Assembly: GCA_963741565.1 (NCBI GenBank)
Contig: CAVUIK010000008.1
Location: forward strand, 496,001-560,000
Source of the DNA: Ga0077555 sp963741565
GTDB lineage: Bacteria; Pseudomonadota; Alphaproteobacteria; Rhizobiales; Hyphomicrobiaceae
DNA: 64,000 bases
Reading direction: 5' to 3'
This document shows, one piece after another, positions 54,400-63,616 of this stretch (position 1 is the first letter of the stretch; every line of letters begins with the position of its first letter). The notes under the pieces are model-generated. The model worked only from the letters and a program-made list of their open reading frames with translations, did no database searches and was not told the origin of the DNA. Made by a program: the position numbers and the translations under genes.

Positions 54400-56599
54400 T
54401 CAAGCCTTCGGCGCTGTACCGATGACGCCGGCTGCGGCCAGTTTCGCGATTCGAGCCTCATCCAGTCCCAGGATCTCGCGCAAAACCTCGCCATTGTGCT
54501 GGCCGAGCCAGGGCGCCGGCCGCGCAACTTTGTGCGGATGGCTTGCAAGTGCAAACGGCACGCCTTTGACCTCCGTCCCGTCCGGCGTCCGCGCAAACGC
54601 CAGCCGCGTCTCGCCGCGGGTGACGGCAGCGAACAGATCATGCCCGTTCCGGACGGCGACACTCTGCACGTCGCGCAATGCGAGTGCCGAAACCAACGCG
54701 ACTGCATCAAGTTTGGAGTGGGAGTCCGGCGCAAGCTCAGCCAGCACGCCTTCCAGCACCGGCGACGAATGGCCGTGGCACAGCAGCCACTGGCCGCCTG
54801 CCGCGCGCACGAGACGTGTCGCGACCTGATGGACGGCCGGTTGGGTCGGGTACGTGACCTGCAGAGACCCCTCGCTTGTCGCCGCCAGGATGTGTTCGCC
54901 GACCAGAAAGCTCGCCAGCTCGCGCTGCGAGATGTCCAGCCGAGCGCCCGTTCGGGTGCGGCGTTGCTCGATGACGGCCAGCGACACGAGCCCCGCCGCA
55001 TAGATCGAAACGATCTGATCAGGATAGTTGAGCAGGATGCCACTGATTAGCGGCGCGCCGCGGCGATCCCGCGTCAGATCGGCCAAACCCGAGTTGGCCT
55101 CGAGCGAAGAACCATAGGAGGCGACACCGGCTTCCGGGCCCACCTCGCCCTGGCTGGTAATCGAGCACTGGATCAGCCGCGGATTGCGGGCGATCAACGC
55201 ATCCCAACCGAGCCCCAAGCGCTCCAGCACGCCGCGGCGAAAGTTCTCGACCAGCACATCGGCGCCGGCAACGAGGTCGAGGAACAGCGCGCGTCCCTCG
55301 GCTGACTTGAGGTCGAGAGCGAGACCCCGCTTATTTCGGTTGGTGAAATCAAAGAACCGCGAGCGGTTCCACCAGTCCGGCGCACCCAGGCCGCGGTCCC
55401 AGACGCGGAAGGGATCGATATAGCCGCTCGAACTCAAGCTTGATGACGTCCGCGCCGAGGTCGGCCAGCAGCGCCGATGTGCTGGCGCCGGCCGTAATGA
55501 TACCGAGATCGAGAACACGGCAGCCGGCAAGCGGCGCGCGGTCGTTGACAGAGGACGCGCGGACGCTCGCCCGAGGGGCGCCAGCCGCCACAAGCCGCGG
55601 CGGAAACCGCTCACCGGTCCAGGCTGTCGGGATCGTGGGCACGCGGGCTGATGGGGATAAGTGCGCGGCGATCGGTCGTGCAAGGAAGCGTTGCGCGGCG
55701 TATTGCGGGTCACCGGCAAGTTCACCGACGGTCAAGACCGGCGCGATCGGCAGACCTTCCGCTTTTGCCTGAGCGTAGATCTCGGCGCGCGTGCGCGTCA
55801 AATACCAGGGGCGCACGATCTCATAGACCGCCGCCATGTTGGCGCGACGCCCTGCCTGCGTGTCGAGGGGAGGCATGGAAAGGCGCGGATCGCCGATCAG
55901 GCGGCAAACGGCCGGCCAGTCCTTATCGAGATAGACGAATGCCGCAAAACCGTCGGAACACGGCAGGGCCTGCCACTCCGAGAGCGGACCCTGCCGTGTG
56001 GGAGACCGGTTGAGATAGAGACGCTCGGCGTAGCTCTTCCAGTTCGACCAGGTGCAGGCCTCCAGCGCCGACACCATCACCCTCTCAGAGCCGCCAGCCG
56101 CCAGCGCCGCCATCAGGCCGGAGAAGGCCGCGAGCCCTGCAACGCCCGACGCCTGATGGCCGCCGAACGGCACCGGGGCCTCATTCGGTGCCCCGATCAG
56201 ATCGAGGAGGCCGGAGAGGGCGAGGATCGTGTGATCCGTAACGCGCGCCTCCGGCAGCATCTGATCGGCGGGCACACCATGCCCGACGACGACCTTGACA
56301 GCCACGGCCTGCAGTGAGGCTGGGAACCGCGCCGCAGCGTCCGTCAAAACGGCGTCGAGCGTCCAAGAGGCCAACGGCTCGGGTCCACGCGCCGTCGCCT
56401 TTCCGCCATTCAGGAAAATGTGCGACGCAGGGTCTCTCTCGAGAGGATCGCCATCGGCCGGCACAGCCCGCACCACCGTCGCGCCCAGATCAGCTGCGAT
56501 CCGGCCAGCGAGCGCAATGGCGCGCAGCGTGACTTCGCTCGAACTGGACCGGACCAATTCCCCGATCGTGGTGCCGGAGAGAGGAAGAGGGGCCGTCAT
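54400..56599 (-). pseudogene. Double CaiB/BaiF CoA-transferase, frameshifted
   Basis: Two overlapping frames together encode about 732 residues with two CaiB/BaiF-type domains. The first frame (from ATG 56599) holds the N-terminal domain and the start of the second (CRVLDLGIITAGASTSALLADLGADVIKLE); the second frame continues SGYIDPFRVWDRGLG, NRNKRGLALDLK and ENFRRGVLERLGLGWDAL. The break is at GAACTC on the plus strand (55430-55435). Removing one A gives VIKLESSGYIDPF. The family transfers CoA between acids; a double domain is common in this group. The catalytic Asp of the first domain is not evident by eye. Confidence 0.82.
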
Positions 56600-56726
56600 G
56601 CTTGCCTTTCGATCGCGCCGTCTCGCGGATTGGCCCGGGCAACACCCAGTCGCGCCCCTGGGGCTTCAAGGGTTTGCGGAGCCCTCGGCCTGTGTCAATC
56701 TTATCTCTGAACAGGGGAGAACCAAA

Positions 56727-58328
56727 ATGAACGAGATCTTTGACTCGGCACGGCGGCTGGGGGCTGCCGGGCTCGCCGCAGGCGCGTTGCTCGCGGGGGC
56801 AGCGCCGGACCTGCACGCCCAAGAGCCAAAGCGCGGCGGCACGCTGACGTTTGCCGTGCTCGGCGATCCGCCGACGACCGACTGCCACGGCGCGACAAGC
56901 TTCGCCACGATGCACTACGTGTCGCCCCACTACTCGCTGCTGATCAAGATCGACCCGAAAGACACCTCGAAGGTCGCGCCGGATGTGGCCGAGAGCTGGA
57001 CCGAAAGCGCCGACAAGCTCAGCTACACCTTCAAGATCCGACCCGGCGTCAAATTCCATGATGGAACGGGGCTGACCTCCGCCGACGTCAAGGCAAGCTT
57101 CGATCGCATCCGCAATCCGGCCGAGGGTGTCGTATCGGTCCGCAAGTCGGTCTATGGCCGCATCGCATCGATCGAGGCGCCGGACCCGGCAACCGTCACG
57201 TTCAAGCTCAAGACCGCATCACCGGCGTTCCTGGCTTCGATCGCAAGTCCGTTTAATTGCATCTACAGCGCCGCCAAGCTTGCCCAGGACCCGGCTTATC
57301 CCGCGAAAGACGTGATGGGATCAGGCCCGTTCGTGTTCGGCGAACGCGTGCGCGGCTCGCATTGGATCGGCAAGCGCTTCGACGGTTATTTCGACCAGCC
57401 GAAGCCCTACCTCGACGGCTTTCGCGCGGTGAACACGTCAGCGACCGCCCTCGCCAGCGCGCTCCAGAGCGGCCAGGTGATGGCCGAGTTCCGGACGCTG
57501 TCCCCGGCCGTGCGCGACCAGCTAAAAACAGCGCTCGGTGACAAGGTCCAATTCCACACCAAAGCCTACGACTTCCTGATCGTGGTGGCCTTCAATACGG
57601 AAAAGGCGCCGTTCAACGACGCGCGCGTCCGGCGTGCCCTGTCGCTCGCGATCGATCGGTGGACGGGTGCGCAGGCGTTGTCGAAGGTCTCGTCATTGAC
57701 CTTCGTCGGAGCAACCCAGCGCCCGGAATCGCCCTGGGCTGCCAGCGAGTCCGAGTTGGTGGCATATCCGGGGTACGGCAAGGATATCGCCGCGGCGCGT
57801 GCCGAGGCAAAGCGCCTGCTGAAGGAAGCCGGGCACGAGACGCTGACGCTGAAGCTCGTCAACCGCAATATCGCCGATCCCTATACCTCCGCCGGTGTCT
57901 TCCTGGTCGACCAGTGGCGCCAGATCGGCGTCACCGTCGAGCACGCACAGGTCGACGTCGGGGCCCTGACGACGGCCATGCGCAGCGGCACCTTCGACGC
58001 GATCATCGATTTCCTCGGAGAGAACGTCGACGATCCGTCCATTGCGCTGGCGCGCAACATCTCGGCTGATGTGTCGACCTACAATCCGAGCCGCTTCATC
58101 GACCGCAAGATCGATGGGCTGTATGCCAAGATCGATTCGACGTTCGATGCCACTGAGCGACGCAAAGCGCTGCGCGAGTTCGAGCGGCACTTCTTGACCG
58201 AGGCCTACCAGGTGCCCTTTCTCTGGCTCAACCGCACCGTCGGCTTGTCGAGCAAGGTGAAGGGCTTCCTGATGACGCCGACGCACTTCGTCAACCAGGA
58301 TCTAGGCGGCCTGTGGCTGGCAGAGTAA
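56727..58328 (+). CDS. Peptide/nickel-type ABC transporter solute-binding protein, orphan
   Basis: A 533-residue family 5 binding protein (start ATG 56727 after CAGGGGAGA). A signal-like hydrophobic segment (GLAAGALLAGAAP, cut near LHAQ) is followed by the lobe that starts RGGTLTFAVLGDPP and contains YTFKIRPGVKFHDGTGLTSADV and FNTEKAPFNDARVRRALSLAID. The group binds peptides, nickel or opine-like compounds in the periplasm. No permease or ATPase gene is next to it; it stands between a CoA-transferase and a NIPSNAP gene. Confidence 0.88.
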   Translation: MNEIFDSARRLGAAGLAAGALLAGAAPDLHAQEPKRGGTLTFAVLGDPPTTDCHGATSFATMHYVSPHYSLLIKIDPKDTSKVAPDVAESWTESADKLSYTFKIRPGVKFHDGTGLTSADVKASFDRIRNPAEGVVSVRKSVYGRIASIEAPDPATVTFKLKTASPAFLASIASPFNCIYSAAKLAQDPAYPAKDVMGSGPFVFGERVRGSHWIGKRFDGYFDQPKPYLDGFRAVNTSATALASALQSGQVMAEFRTLSPAVRDQLKTALGDKVQFHTKAYDFLIVVAFNTEKAPFNDARVRRALSLAIDRWTGAQALSKVSSLTFVGATQRPESPWAASESELVAYPGYGKDIAAARAEAKRLLKEAGHETLTLKLVNRNIADPYTSAGVFLVDQWRQIGVTVEHAQVDVGALTTAMRSGTFDAIIDFLGENVDDPSIALARNISADVSTYNPSRFIDRKIDGLYAKIDSTFDATERRKALREFERHFLTEAYQVPFLWLNRTVGLSSKVKGFLMTPTHFVNQDLGGLWLAE

Positions 58329-58379
58329 GACTGTCAGACACCGATCCACTTCCAAGACGTCAATCAGAAAGGACAGCCC

Positions 58380-58697
58380 ATGATTTTCGACCATCGCACC
58401 TACTACCTGCGCCCCGGCACCATCAAGGCGCATATCGATCTCTATGAAAAGATGGGCTTTGCGCCGCAATCGCGCATTCTTGGTAAGCCCGTTCTCTATG
58501 GCACCACGGAAGTTGGCGACGTGAACTCCTATGTCCACGTGTGGGCCTACAAGGACCTCGCCGATCGGACCGCACGCCGCGAAGCACTCTGGCAGGACGC
58601 CGAGTGGCTGGCGTATGTCAAACAATCTGGCGAGCTCGGCGCCTTGGTCAGGCAGGAGAACAAGATCCTGGTCGCCCCGAAATTCTTCAAGCCATGA
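58380..58697 (+). CDS. NIPSNAP family protein
   Basis: A 105-residue ferredoxin-like alpha/beta-barrel protein. DHRTYYLRPGTIKAHIDLYEK and the late HVWAYKDLADRTARRE block are typical of NIPSNAP. The start follows AGAAAGGA. Bacterial NIPSNAPs often sit in catabolic clusters, with unknown function. It is 51 bases after the binding-protein gene and 40 before the oxidase, probably one operon. Confidence 0.88.
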   Translation: MIFDHRTYYLRPGTIKAHIDLYEKMGFAPQSRILGKPVLYGTTEVGDVNSYVHVWAYKDLADRTARREALWQDAEWLAYVKQSGELGALVRQENKILVAPKFFKP

Positions 58698-58737
58698 CAG
58701 CGGTCGATCCGGCAATCCGTCTGGTGTGGCAGCCCGC

Positions 58738-60037
58738 ATGAGCGATCCAATTGCGTGGCCGCCGTCGCTCTGGGCGGCGACCGCCCCTCCCGGCCCGGCG
58801 CTCCCCGCGCTGGAGCGCGACCTTGCCGTCGACGTCGTGGTGATCGGCGCCGGGTTTACCGGCCTCGCCACGGCGCTGCATTTGCGCCGGCAGGGTGTCG
58901 AGGTCGCCGTGATCGAGGCGGCCGAGCCAGGCTGGGGCGCCTCGGGACGCAATAACGGCCAAGTCATTCCAACCCTGTCGCGGCCCGATCCGGACGATAT
59001 CGTCGCGCGGCACGGCGCGGCCGGCGAGCGGCTCGTCGGTCTCATCCGCGATTGTGCGCAGATCCTGTTCGATGTCGTTCGCGAGGAGAAGATTGACGCA
59101 GAAGCCGAGCAGACCGGGTGGGTTCAGCCGGTTCATTCGCCAGGCCGCATGAAGATCGCCGAGCGCCGCGTCAAGCAGTGGTCGAAATGGGGCGCGCCGG
59201 TCACCTTGCATTCGATCGAGGAAATGCGCGCGATCACCGGCTCGGACGCGTGGTTCGGCGGCTTCTCCAATACGACCGGGGGCCACATCAATCCGCTGGC
59301 GCTCGCCCGCGGCCTTGCCGGCGCGGTCCTGCAGCGCGGCGGCGCCATTTATGCCCGCTCGCCTGTCGAGAGCTTCGCGCGCCAAGGCGCTTACTGGTTT
59401 ACTCGGACGGCCAAAGGCACGGTCAAGTCGCGGGCGCTCGTGTTGGCGACCAACGCCTATACCGGCGAGTTCTCCAAGTCGTTGGCGCCCGCCATCGCAC
59501 GCGAGGTGGTGCCCGTTTATTCCTGGCAGATGGCGACGGCGCCCCTTTCGGACAATGTGCGCAAGTCGATCATCCCCGGACGTCAGGCCGTCTCGGATAC
59601 CCATCGCGAACTCTACTTCGCCCGCTACGATGCCCGCAATCGCCTCGTGACGGGGGGCGCAATCCTGCTTCCCGTGCAACGGCGCGAACGAATGCAGCCC
59701 TATATCGCGGCGCGAACTCGAGCGGTTGTTTCCACAGATCGGCCCGGTCACGTTCGACTACATCTGGAATGGCTATGTCGGCATGACGCGCGACTTCTTT
59801 CCGCGCATGCACCAGTTAGGGCCGGATGGGTTTGCGTGGGCGGGCTGCAACGGCCGGGCTGTCGGGCTCTCCGTCGCATTGGGACGCGAGTTGGCCCGGG
59901 CCGTTACCGGGACACCCATCGGCGAGCTGGCGCTGCCGCTGAGCGATCCGGCGCCGATTCCCATGCATGGGATCGTGCGCCGGCTGTCGCCAATCATGCT
60001 GCTGCCGTACCGTCGTCTCGACGCTAGGGAGATTTAG
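58738..60037 (+). pseudogene. FAD-dependent amino acid/amine oxidase (DAO family), frameshifted
   Basis: The first frame from ATG 58738 has the FAD-binding motif DVVVIGAGFTGLATALHLRR and the DAO blocks GWGASGRNNGQVIP and NAYTGEF. At about 59714 it leaves the family; the +1 frame then continues the family end, with PQIGPVTFDYIWNGYVGMT and WAGCNGRAVGLSVALGREL to 60037. The junction reads GAACTC (59714-59719); removing one A gives YIAARLERLFPQ with family-like length. Corrected length is 432 residues. Such enzymes oxidise amines or amino acids such as gamma-glutamylputrescine or glycine derivatives. Confidence 0.85.
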
Positions 60038-60043
60038 CGCGCC

Positions 60044-60262
60044 TTATTGGACATGCGTGTCGGCCGGCACCAGCGAGGGGCTGTTGATCTCGCCGTTGAA
60101 GCGGCGCAAAAACTCGGTTGCCTTGGAATACGTGCGGCGCGACTGAGTAAGCTCGCGCAATTCGGTCATCAGCGAGACGAGGTCGGTAACATCCTCTTGG
60201 CTCAGCATGTGGTCTGCAGCCTGGGGATAGGGTGTATTCCAGTAGCCTTCGCTGTATTCCAT
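60044..60262 (-). CDS. Small acidic protein of unknown function
   Basis: A 72-residue protein. It has one of the best ribosome sites in the window (AAAGGAG, 7 bases before ATG 60262). It starts MEYSEGYWNTPYPQAADHM and continues as one helix-rich part (SLMTELRELTQSRRTYSKAT) with a short C-terminal tail. It converges with the DAO gene end (6-base gap). I do not recognise it; a real gene is likely from the start signal. Confidence 0.7.
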   Translation of the reverse strand: MEYSEGYWNTPYPQAADHMLSQEDVTDLVSLMTELRELTQSRRTYSKATEFLRRFNGEINSPSLVPADTHVQ

Positions 60263-60494
60263 GACACGGCTCCTTTGACCATGCGGTCGCGTTCAACTGT
60301 CCAAGTGCGGTTTCCGTTGCTTGACGCTTGTTGCATTGTGTCCAAATAGTATGACTGAACAACGTTTCAAGATCGTTTCCTGCGGCCTTGAAGCAAGTTG
60401 AATTTGCGTGAAGACGGCTGAACAAATGCTGAGGGCGGCGTGAGGGCGGCGTTCACGTTTTCGTTGGGTCCGCGATGCGAGCAACAGACAGACC

Positions 60495-62147
60495 ATGCTG
60501 CGGCTAACCGAAATCCGGCTTCCGCTCGATCACGGCCCGGAGGCGGTCCGGACCGCAGTCCTGGCCCGCCTGCGGATCAGCGCGGCCGAGTTGGTCAGTC
60601 ACACGATTTTCCGGCGTGCAGCGGACGCCCGGAGGCGTTCGGCAATCGTGCTGACCTACACGGTCGATGCCGAGGTGCAGAACGAGGCCGCAGTCCTGGC
60701 CCACATCAGCGGCGATCGGCACGTGTCGCGGGCGCCCGACATGACGTATCAACACGTTGCACGCGCACCGGCAGCGGCGGGCGCCCGGCCGCTGGTCATC
60801 GGGACCGGGCCATGCGGGATTTTTGCGGCGTTAATCCTGGCGGAGATGGGATTCTGTCCGATCATTCTCGAACGCGGCAAAGCCGTGCGGGAGCGAACCA
60901 AGGACACCTGGGGCCTGTGGCGCCGCGCGGTCCTCAACCCGGAGTCAAATGTTCAGTTCGGCGAGGGCGGCGCCGGGACCTTCTCGGACGGCAAGCTCTA
61001 CAGCCAGATCAAGGATCCCAACTATCTCGGCCGCAAGGTCTTGACCGAATTCGTGGCCGCCGGCGCGCCGGATGAAATCCTCTATGTCAGCAAGCCGCAC
61101 GTCGGCACATTCCGTCTCGTCACGATGGTCGAAAGCATACGCGCCAAGATCGAGGCGCTCGGCGGCGAGTACCGGTTCGAAAGCAAGGTCACCGATCTCG
61201 ATGTGGCCACCGGCAGCGACGGCGTGCGCCAGATCGGCGGCGTCGTTCTGGAGGACGGAACCCAGATCCGTTCGGACCATGTCGTCCTCGCGGTCGGGCA
61301 CAGCGCACGCGATACGTTCGAGATGCTGCATGCGCGCGGCGTCGACATCGAGGCTAAACCATTTTCCATCGGGGTTCGCATCGAGCATCCGCAATCGCTC
61401 ATCAACCGGTGCCGCTATGGAACGGATGCCGCGCCAGCTCTGCTCGGGGCAGCCGACTACCGGCTGGTGCATCACACGTCGAATGGGCGCTCGGTCTACA
61501 GCTTCTGCATGTGTCCGGGCGGGACGGTCGTCGCAGCCGCGTCCGAGCCGGGCCGGCTCGTGACCAACGGTATGAGCCAGTACTCGCGCAACGAACGCAA
61601 CGCCAATGCCGGGATCGTGGTCGGGATCACGCCGGCAGAAGACTATCCGGGCCATCCGCTGGCCGGCATTGCGTTTCAGCGGTATTGGGAGGAGAAGGCG
61701 TTTGTGGCCGGCGGTAGCAACTACCGGGCGCCCGCCCAGCGGGTCGGCGACTTCCTTGCCGGCCGCGCGTCAGTGGCGCTCGGACATGTGGTGCCGTCCT
61801 ACAAACCCGGCGTGACGCCAACTGATCTCGCACTGTGCTTGCCAGATTTCGCGGTAGCTGCGATGCGCGAGGCACTCCAAGCCTTCGACCGGGAGATCAA
61901 GGGATTTGCGCTCGACGACGCGATCCTGACCGGCGTCGAAACGCGAACATCGTCACCCATCCGGATCCGCCGCGACGCGACCTACCAGAGCACGAATACG
62001 CGCGGACTGTTCCCGGCGGGCGAAGGCGGCGGTTTTGCTGGCGGGATCCTGTCGGCATCGGTCGACGGAATTCGCGTCGCAGAGGCTGTCGGCCTCGCCA
62101 TCACCGGGGGCGAGGCCGTCGTCCGGCCGCGGCGCGCGGCGGGCTGA
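60495..62147 (+). CDS. FAD/NAD(P)-dependent oxidoreductase (COG2509-like)
   Basis: A 550-residue flavoprotein. An N-terminal domain of about 90 residues precedes the dinucleotide motif PLVIGTGPCGIFAALILAEMG, and the protein continues with NVQFGEGGAGTFSDGKL, SFCMCPGG and the FAD-closing block GLFPAGEGGGFAGGI. The family has uncharacterised substrate; the architecture matches COG2509 dehydrogenases, which recur in many bacteria. The start at ATG 60495 gives the typical LRLTEIRLPLDH start. Confidence 0.9.
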   Translation: MLRLTEIRLPLDHGPEAVRTAVLARLRISAAELVSHTIFRRAADARRRSAIVLTYTVDAEVQNEAAVLAHISGDRHVSRAPDMTYQHVARAPAAAGARPLVIGTGPCGIFAALILAEMGFCPIILERGKAVRERTKDTWGLWRRAVLNPESNVQFGEGGAGTFSDGKLYSQIKDPNYLGRKVLTEFVAAGAPDEILYVSKPHVGTFRLVTMVESIRAKIEALGGEYRFESKVTDLDVATGSDGVRQIGGVVLEDGTQIRSDHVVLAVGHSARDTFEMLHARGVDIEAKPFSIGVRIEHPQSLINRCRYGTDAAPALLGAADYRLVHHTSNGRSVYSFCMCPGGTVVAAASEPGRLVTNGMSQYSRNERNANAGIVVGITPAEDYPGHPLAGIAFQRYWEEKAFVAGGSNYRAPAQRVGDFLAGRASVALGHVVPSYKPGVTPTDLALCLPDFAVAAMREALQAFDREIKGFALDDAILTGVETRTSSPIRIRRDATYQSTNTRGLFPAGEGGGFAGGILSASVDGIRVAEAVGLAITGGEAVVRPRRAAG

Positions 62148-62169
62148 GGCCACTGGCGACGCAGCCGGC

Positions 62170-62559
62170 TCAGACCTTCGTGCGCTCCAGTATCTCGATG
62201 GTGACGCCTTCCGGTCCGTTGAGGAAGGCAATCCGCGTGCCGGGTCGGATCGTCTCCGGCCCGCGCGTGAAGACGGCGCCCTTCGCCTTAAGGTCCGCGC
62301 ACACGGCGTCGATGTTCGCCACTTCCAGCCCGAAATGGTCGAGCCCCAGATGCGGATGGCCGGCACCGGCAACCGCCTTGGCATCGCCGCTGACATCCAG
62401 AATGAAAATGTTGGCGCCACCGAGCTTCAGGTCGATGCGTGGTTTGCCGCCAGGCATCGTGCGGATCACCTCGGCGCCGAACATTTTCTCGTAGAAACTG
62501 GCGGTGGCCTCGGGGTTCTTGGTAAAGATATGGATATGGTCGAACACGAACTTCGTCAT
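62170..62559 (-). CDS. VOC/glyoxalase-family protein
   Basis: A 129-residue vicinal-oxygen-chelate protein starting at ATG 62559. FDHIHIFTKNPEATASFYEKMFG begins the first beta-alpha-beta-beta-beta module and HLGLDHFGLEVANID the second; PGTRIAFLNGPEGVTIEILE closes it. Metal ligands (H, H, E) are in the usual places. It converges with the flavoprotein gene 22 bases away. Substrate not predictable. Confidence 0.9.
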   Translation of the reverse strand: MTKFVFDHIHIFTKNPEATASFYEKMFGAEVIRTMPGGKPRIDLKLGGANIFILDVSGDAKAVAGAGHPHLGLDHFGLEVANIDAVCADLKAKGAVFTRGPETIRPGTRIAFLNGPEGVTIEILERTKV

Positions 62560-62770
62560 GGCGGCGCTCCAATCGACTGCGGTGTCGCCATCATCCGCCA
62601 GCTTGGCCGTCCGCACAACTCTTGGCGTCGGGGCAGGGCCATACATGGGCTGCCGGAAGCACCGAGCTTCATGCTTGCCCCCGCGGGCCGTCCGTGTTCG
62701 ATTGCCGCGAAAGGCTAGGGGCCGGTGTGCCCGAGCCGACAGATCAACATCACAAACGGAGGATGCCGGC

Positions 62771-63526
62771 ATGGCAACGAACAAGGTCGCAATCATCACG
62801 GGCGGCGGTACGGGTATCGGGCGCGCGGCGGCGCTGCATCTGCAGGCCGACGGCTGGAATGTCGTCGTCGCCGGACGGCGCAAGGACGAGCTCGAGAAAA
62901 CGGTCGGTATGGCGAAGGCCGGCGGCGGTAAAATGCTCGCGGTCGCGACCGACGTGACCAAGCAGGCAGACGTCAAGCGCTTGTTTGGCGAGACCAAGAA
63001 GGCCTATGGCCGCCTCGATTTCCTGTTCAACAATGCCGGCATGGGGCTGCCCGCCGGTCCGATGGAGGATATCGCCATCGAGAAGTGGCAGGGCGTCGTC
63101 GACCTCAACCTGACAGCCTGCTTCATGTGCGCTCAAGAAGCGATCCGCATGTTCAAGGAGCAGAAGCCGCAAGGCGGCCGCATCGTCAACAACGGCTCGA
63201 TTTCGGCGCATACGCCGCGGCCGATGTCGGTCGCCTATACGGCGACGAAGCACGCCATTACGGGCCTCACCAAGTGCATCGCGCTCGACGGGCGGCCCTT
63301 CAACATCGCCTGCGGCCAGCTCGATATCGGCAATGCCGATACCAACATGGGCGGGCGCATGAAGGCCGGTGTACCGCAACCGCGCGGCGACATCATGCCG
63401 GAACCGGTGTTTGACGTGGAGCACTGCGGCTCCGCGATCCGCTACATGGCCTCGTTACCGCTCGACACCAACGTGTTCGAGATGACCATCAAGGCGACCA
63501 ACATGCCCTACGAAGGGCGCGGATGA
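62771..63526 (+). CDS. Short-chain dehydrogenase/reductase
   Basis: A 251-residue classical SDR. Start ATG 62771 follows CGGAGG. The glycine motif TGGGTGIG, VVVAGRRKDEL (Arg pair suggesting NADP), FNNAGMG, catalytic serine in NGSISAHTP, and the YTATK active site are present. The unusual C-terminal block is CGQLDIGNADTNMGGRM. Substrate unknown. It is divergent from the VOC gene across 211 bases. Confidence 0.9.
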   Translation: MATNKVAIITGGGTGIGRAAALHLQADGWNVVVAGRRKDELEKTVGMAKAGGGKMLAVATDVTKQADVKRLFGETKKAYGRLDFLFNNAGMGLPAGPMEDIAIEKWQGVVDLNLTACFMCAQEAIRMFKEQKPQGGRIVNNGSISAHTPRPMSVAYTATKHAITGLTKCIALDGRPFNIACGQLDIGNADTNMGGRMKAGVPQPRGDIMPEPVFDVEHCGSAIRYMASLPLDTNVFEMTIKATNMPYEGRG

Positions 63527-63616
63527 CGCAACTGCACTCGATCCCGGGGCTACCGGCCGATGCCGCAAACCCGGGAACGCTGGCCTGGGACCTGGCCGGC
63601 AAGCCGGGGCATGGCG

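Noticed and set aside
17058..60037. Programmed +1 ribosomal frameshifting at the five breaks
   Set aside because: The genes are unrelated, none belongs to a family known for frameshifting, and no common slippery codon is in frame.
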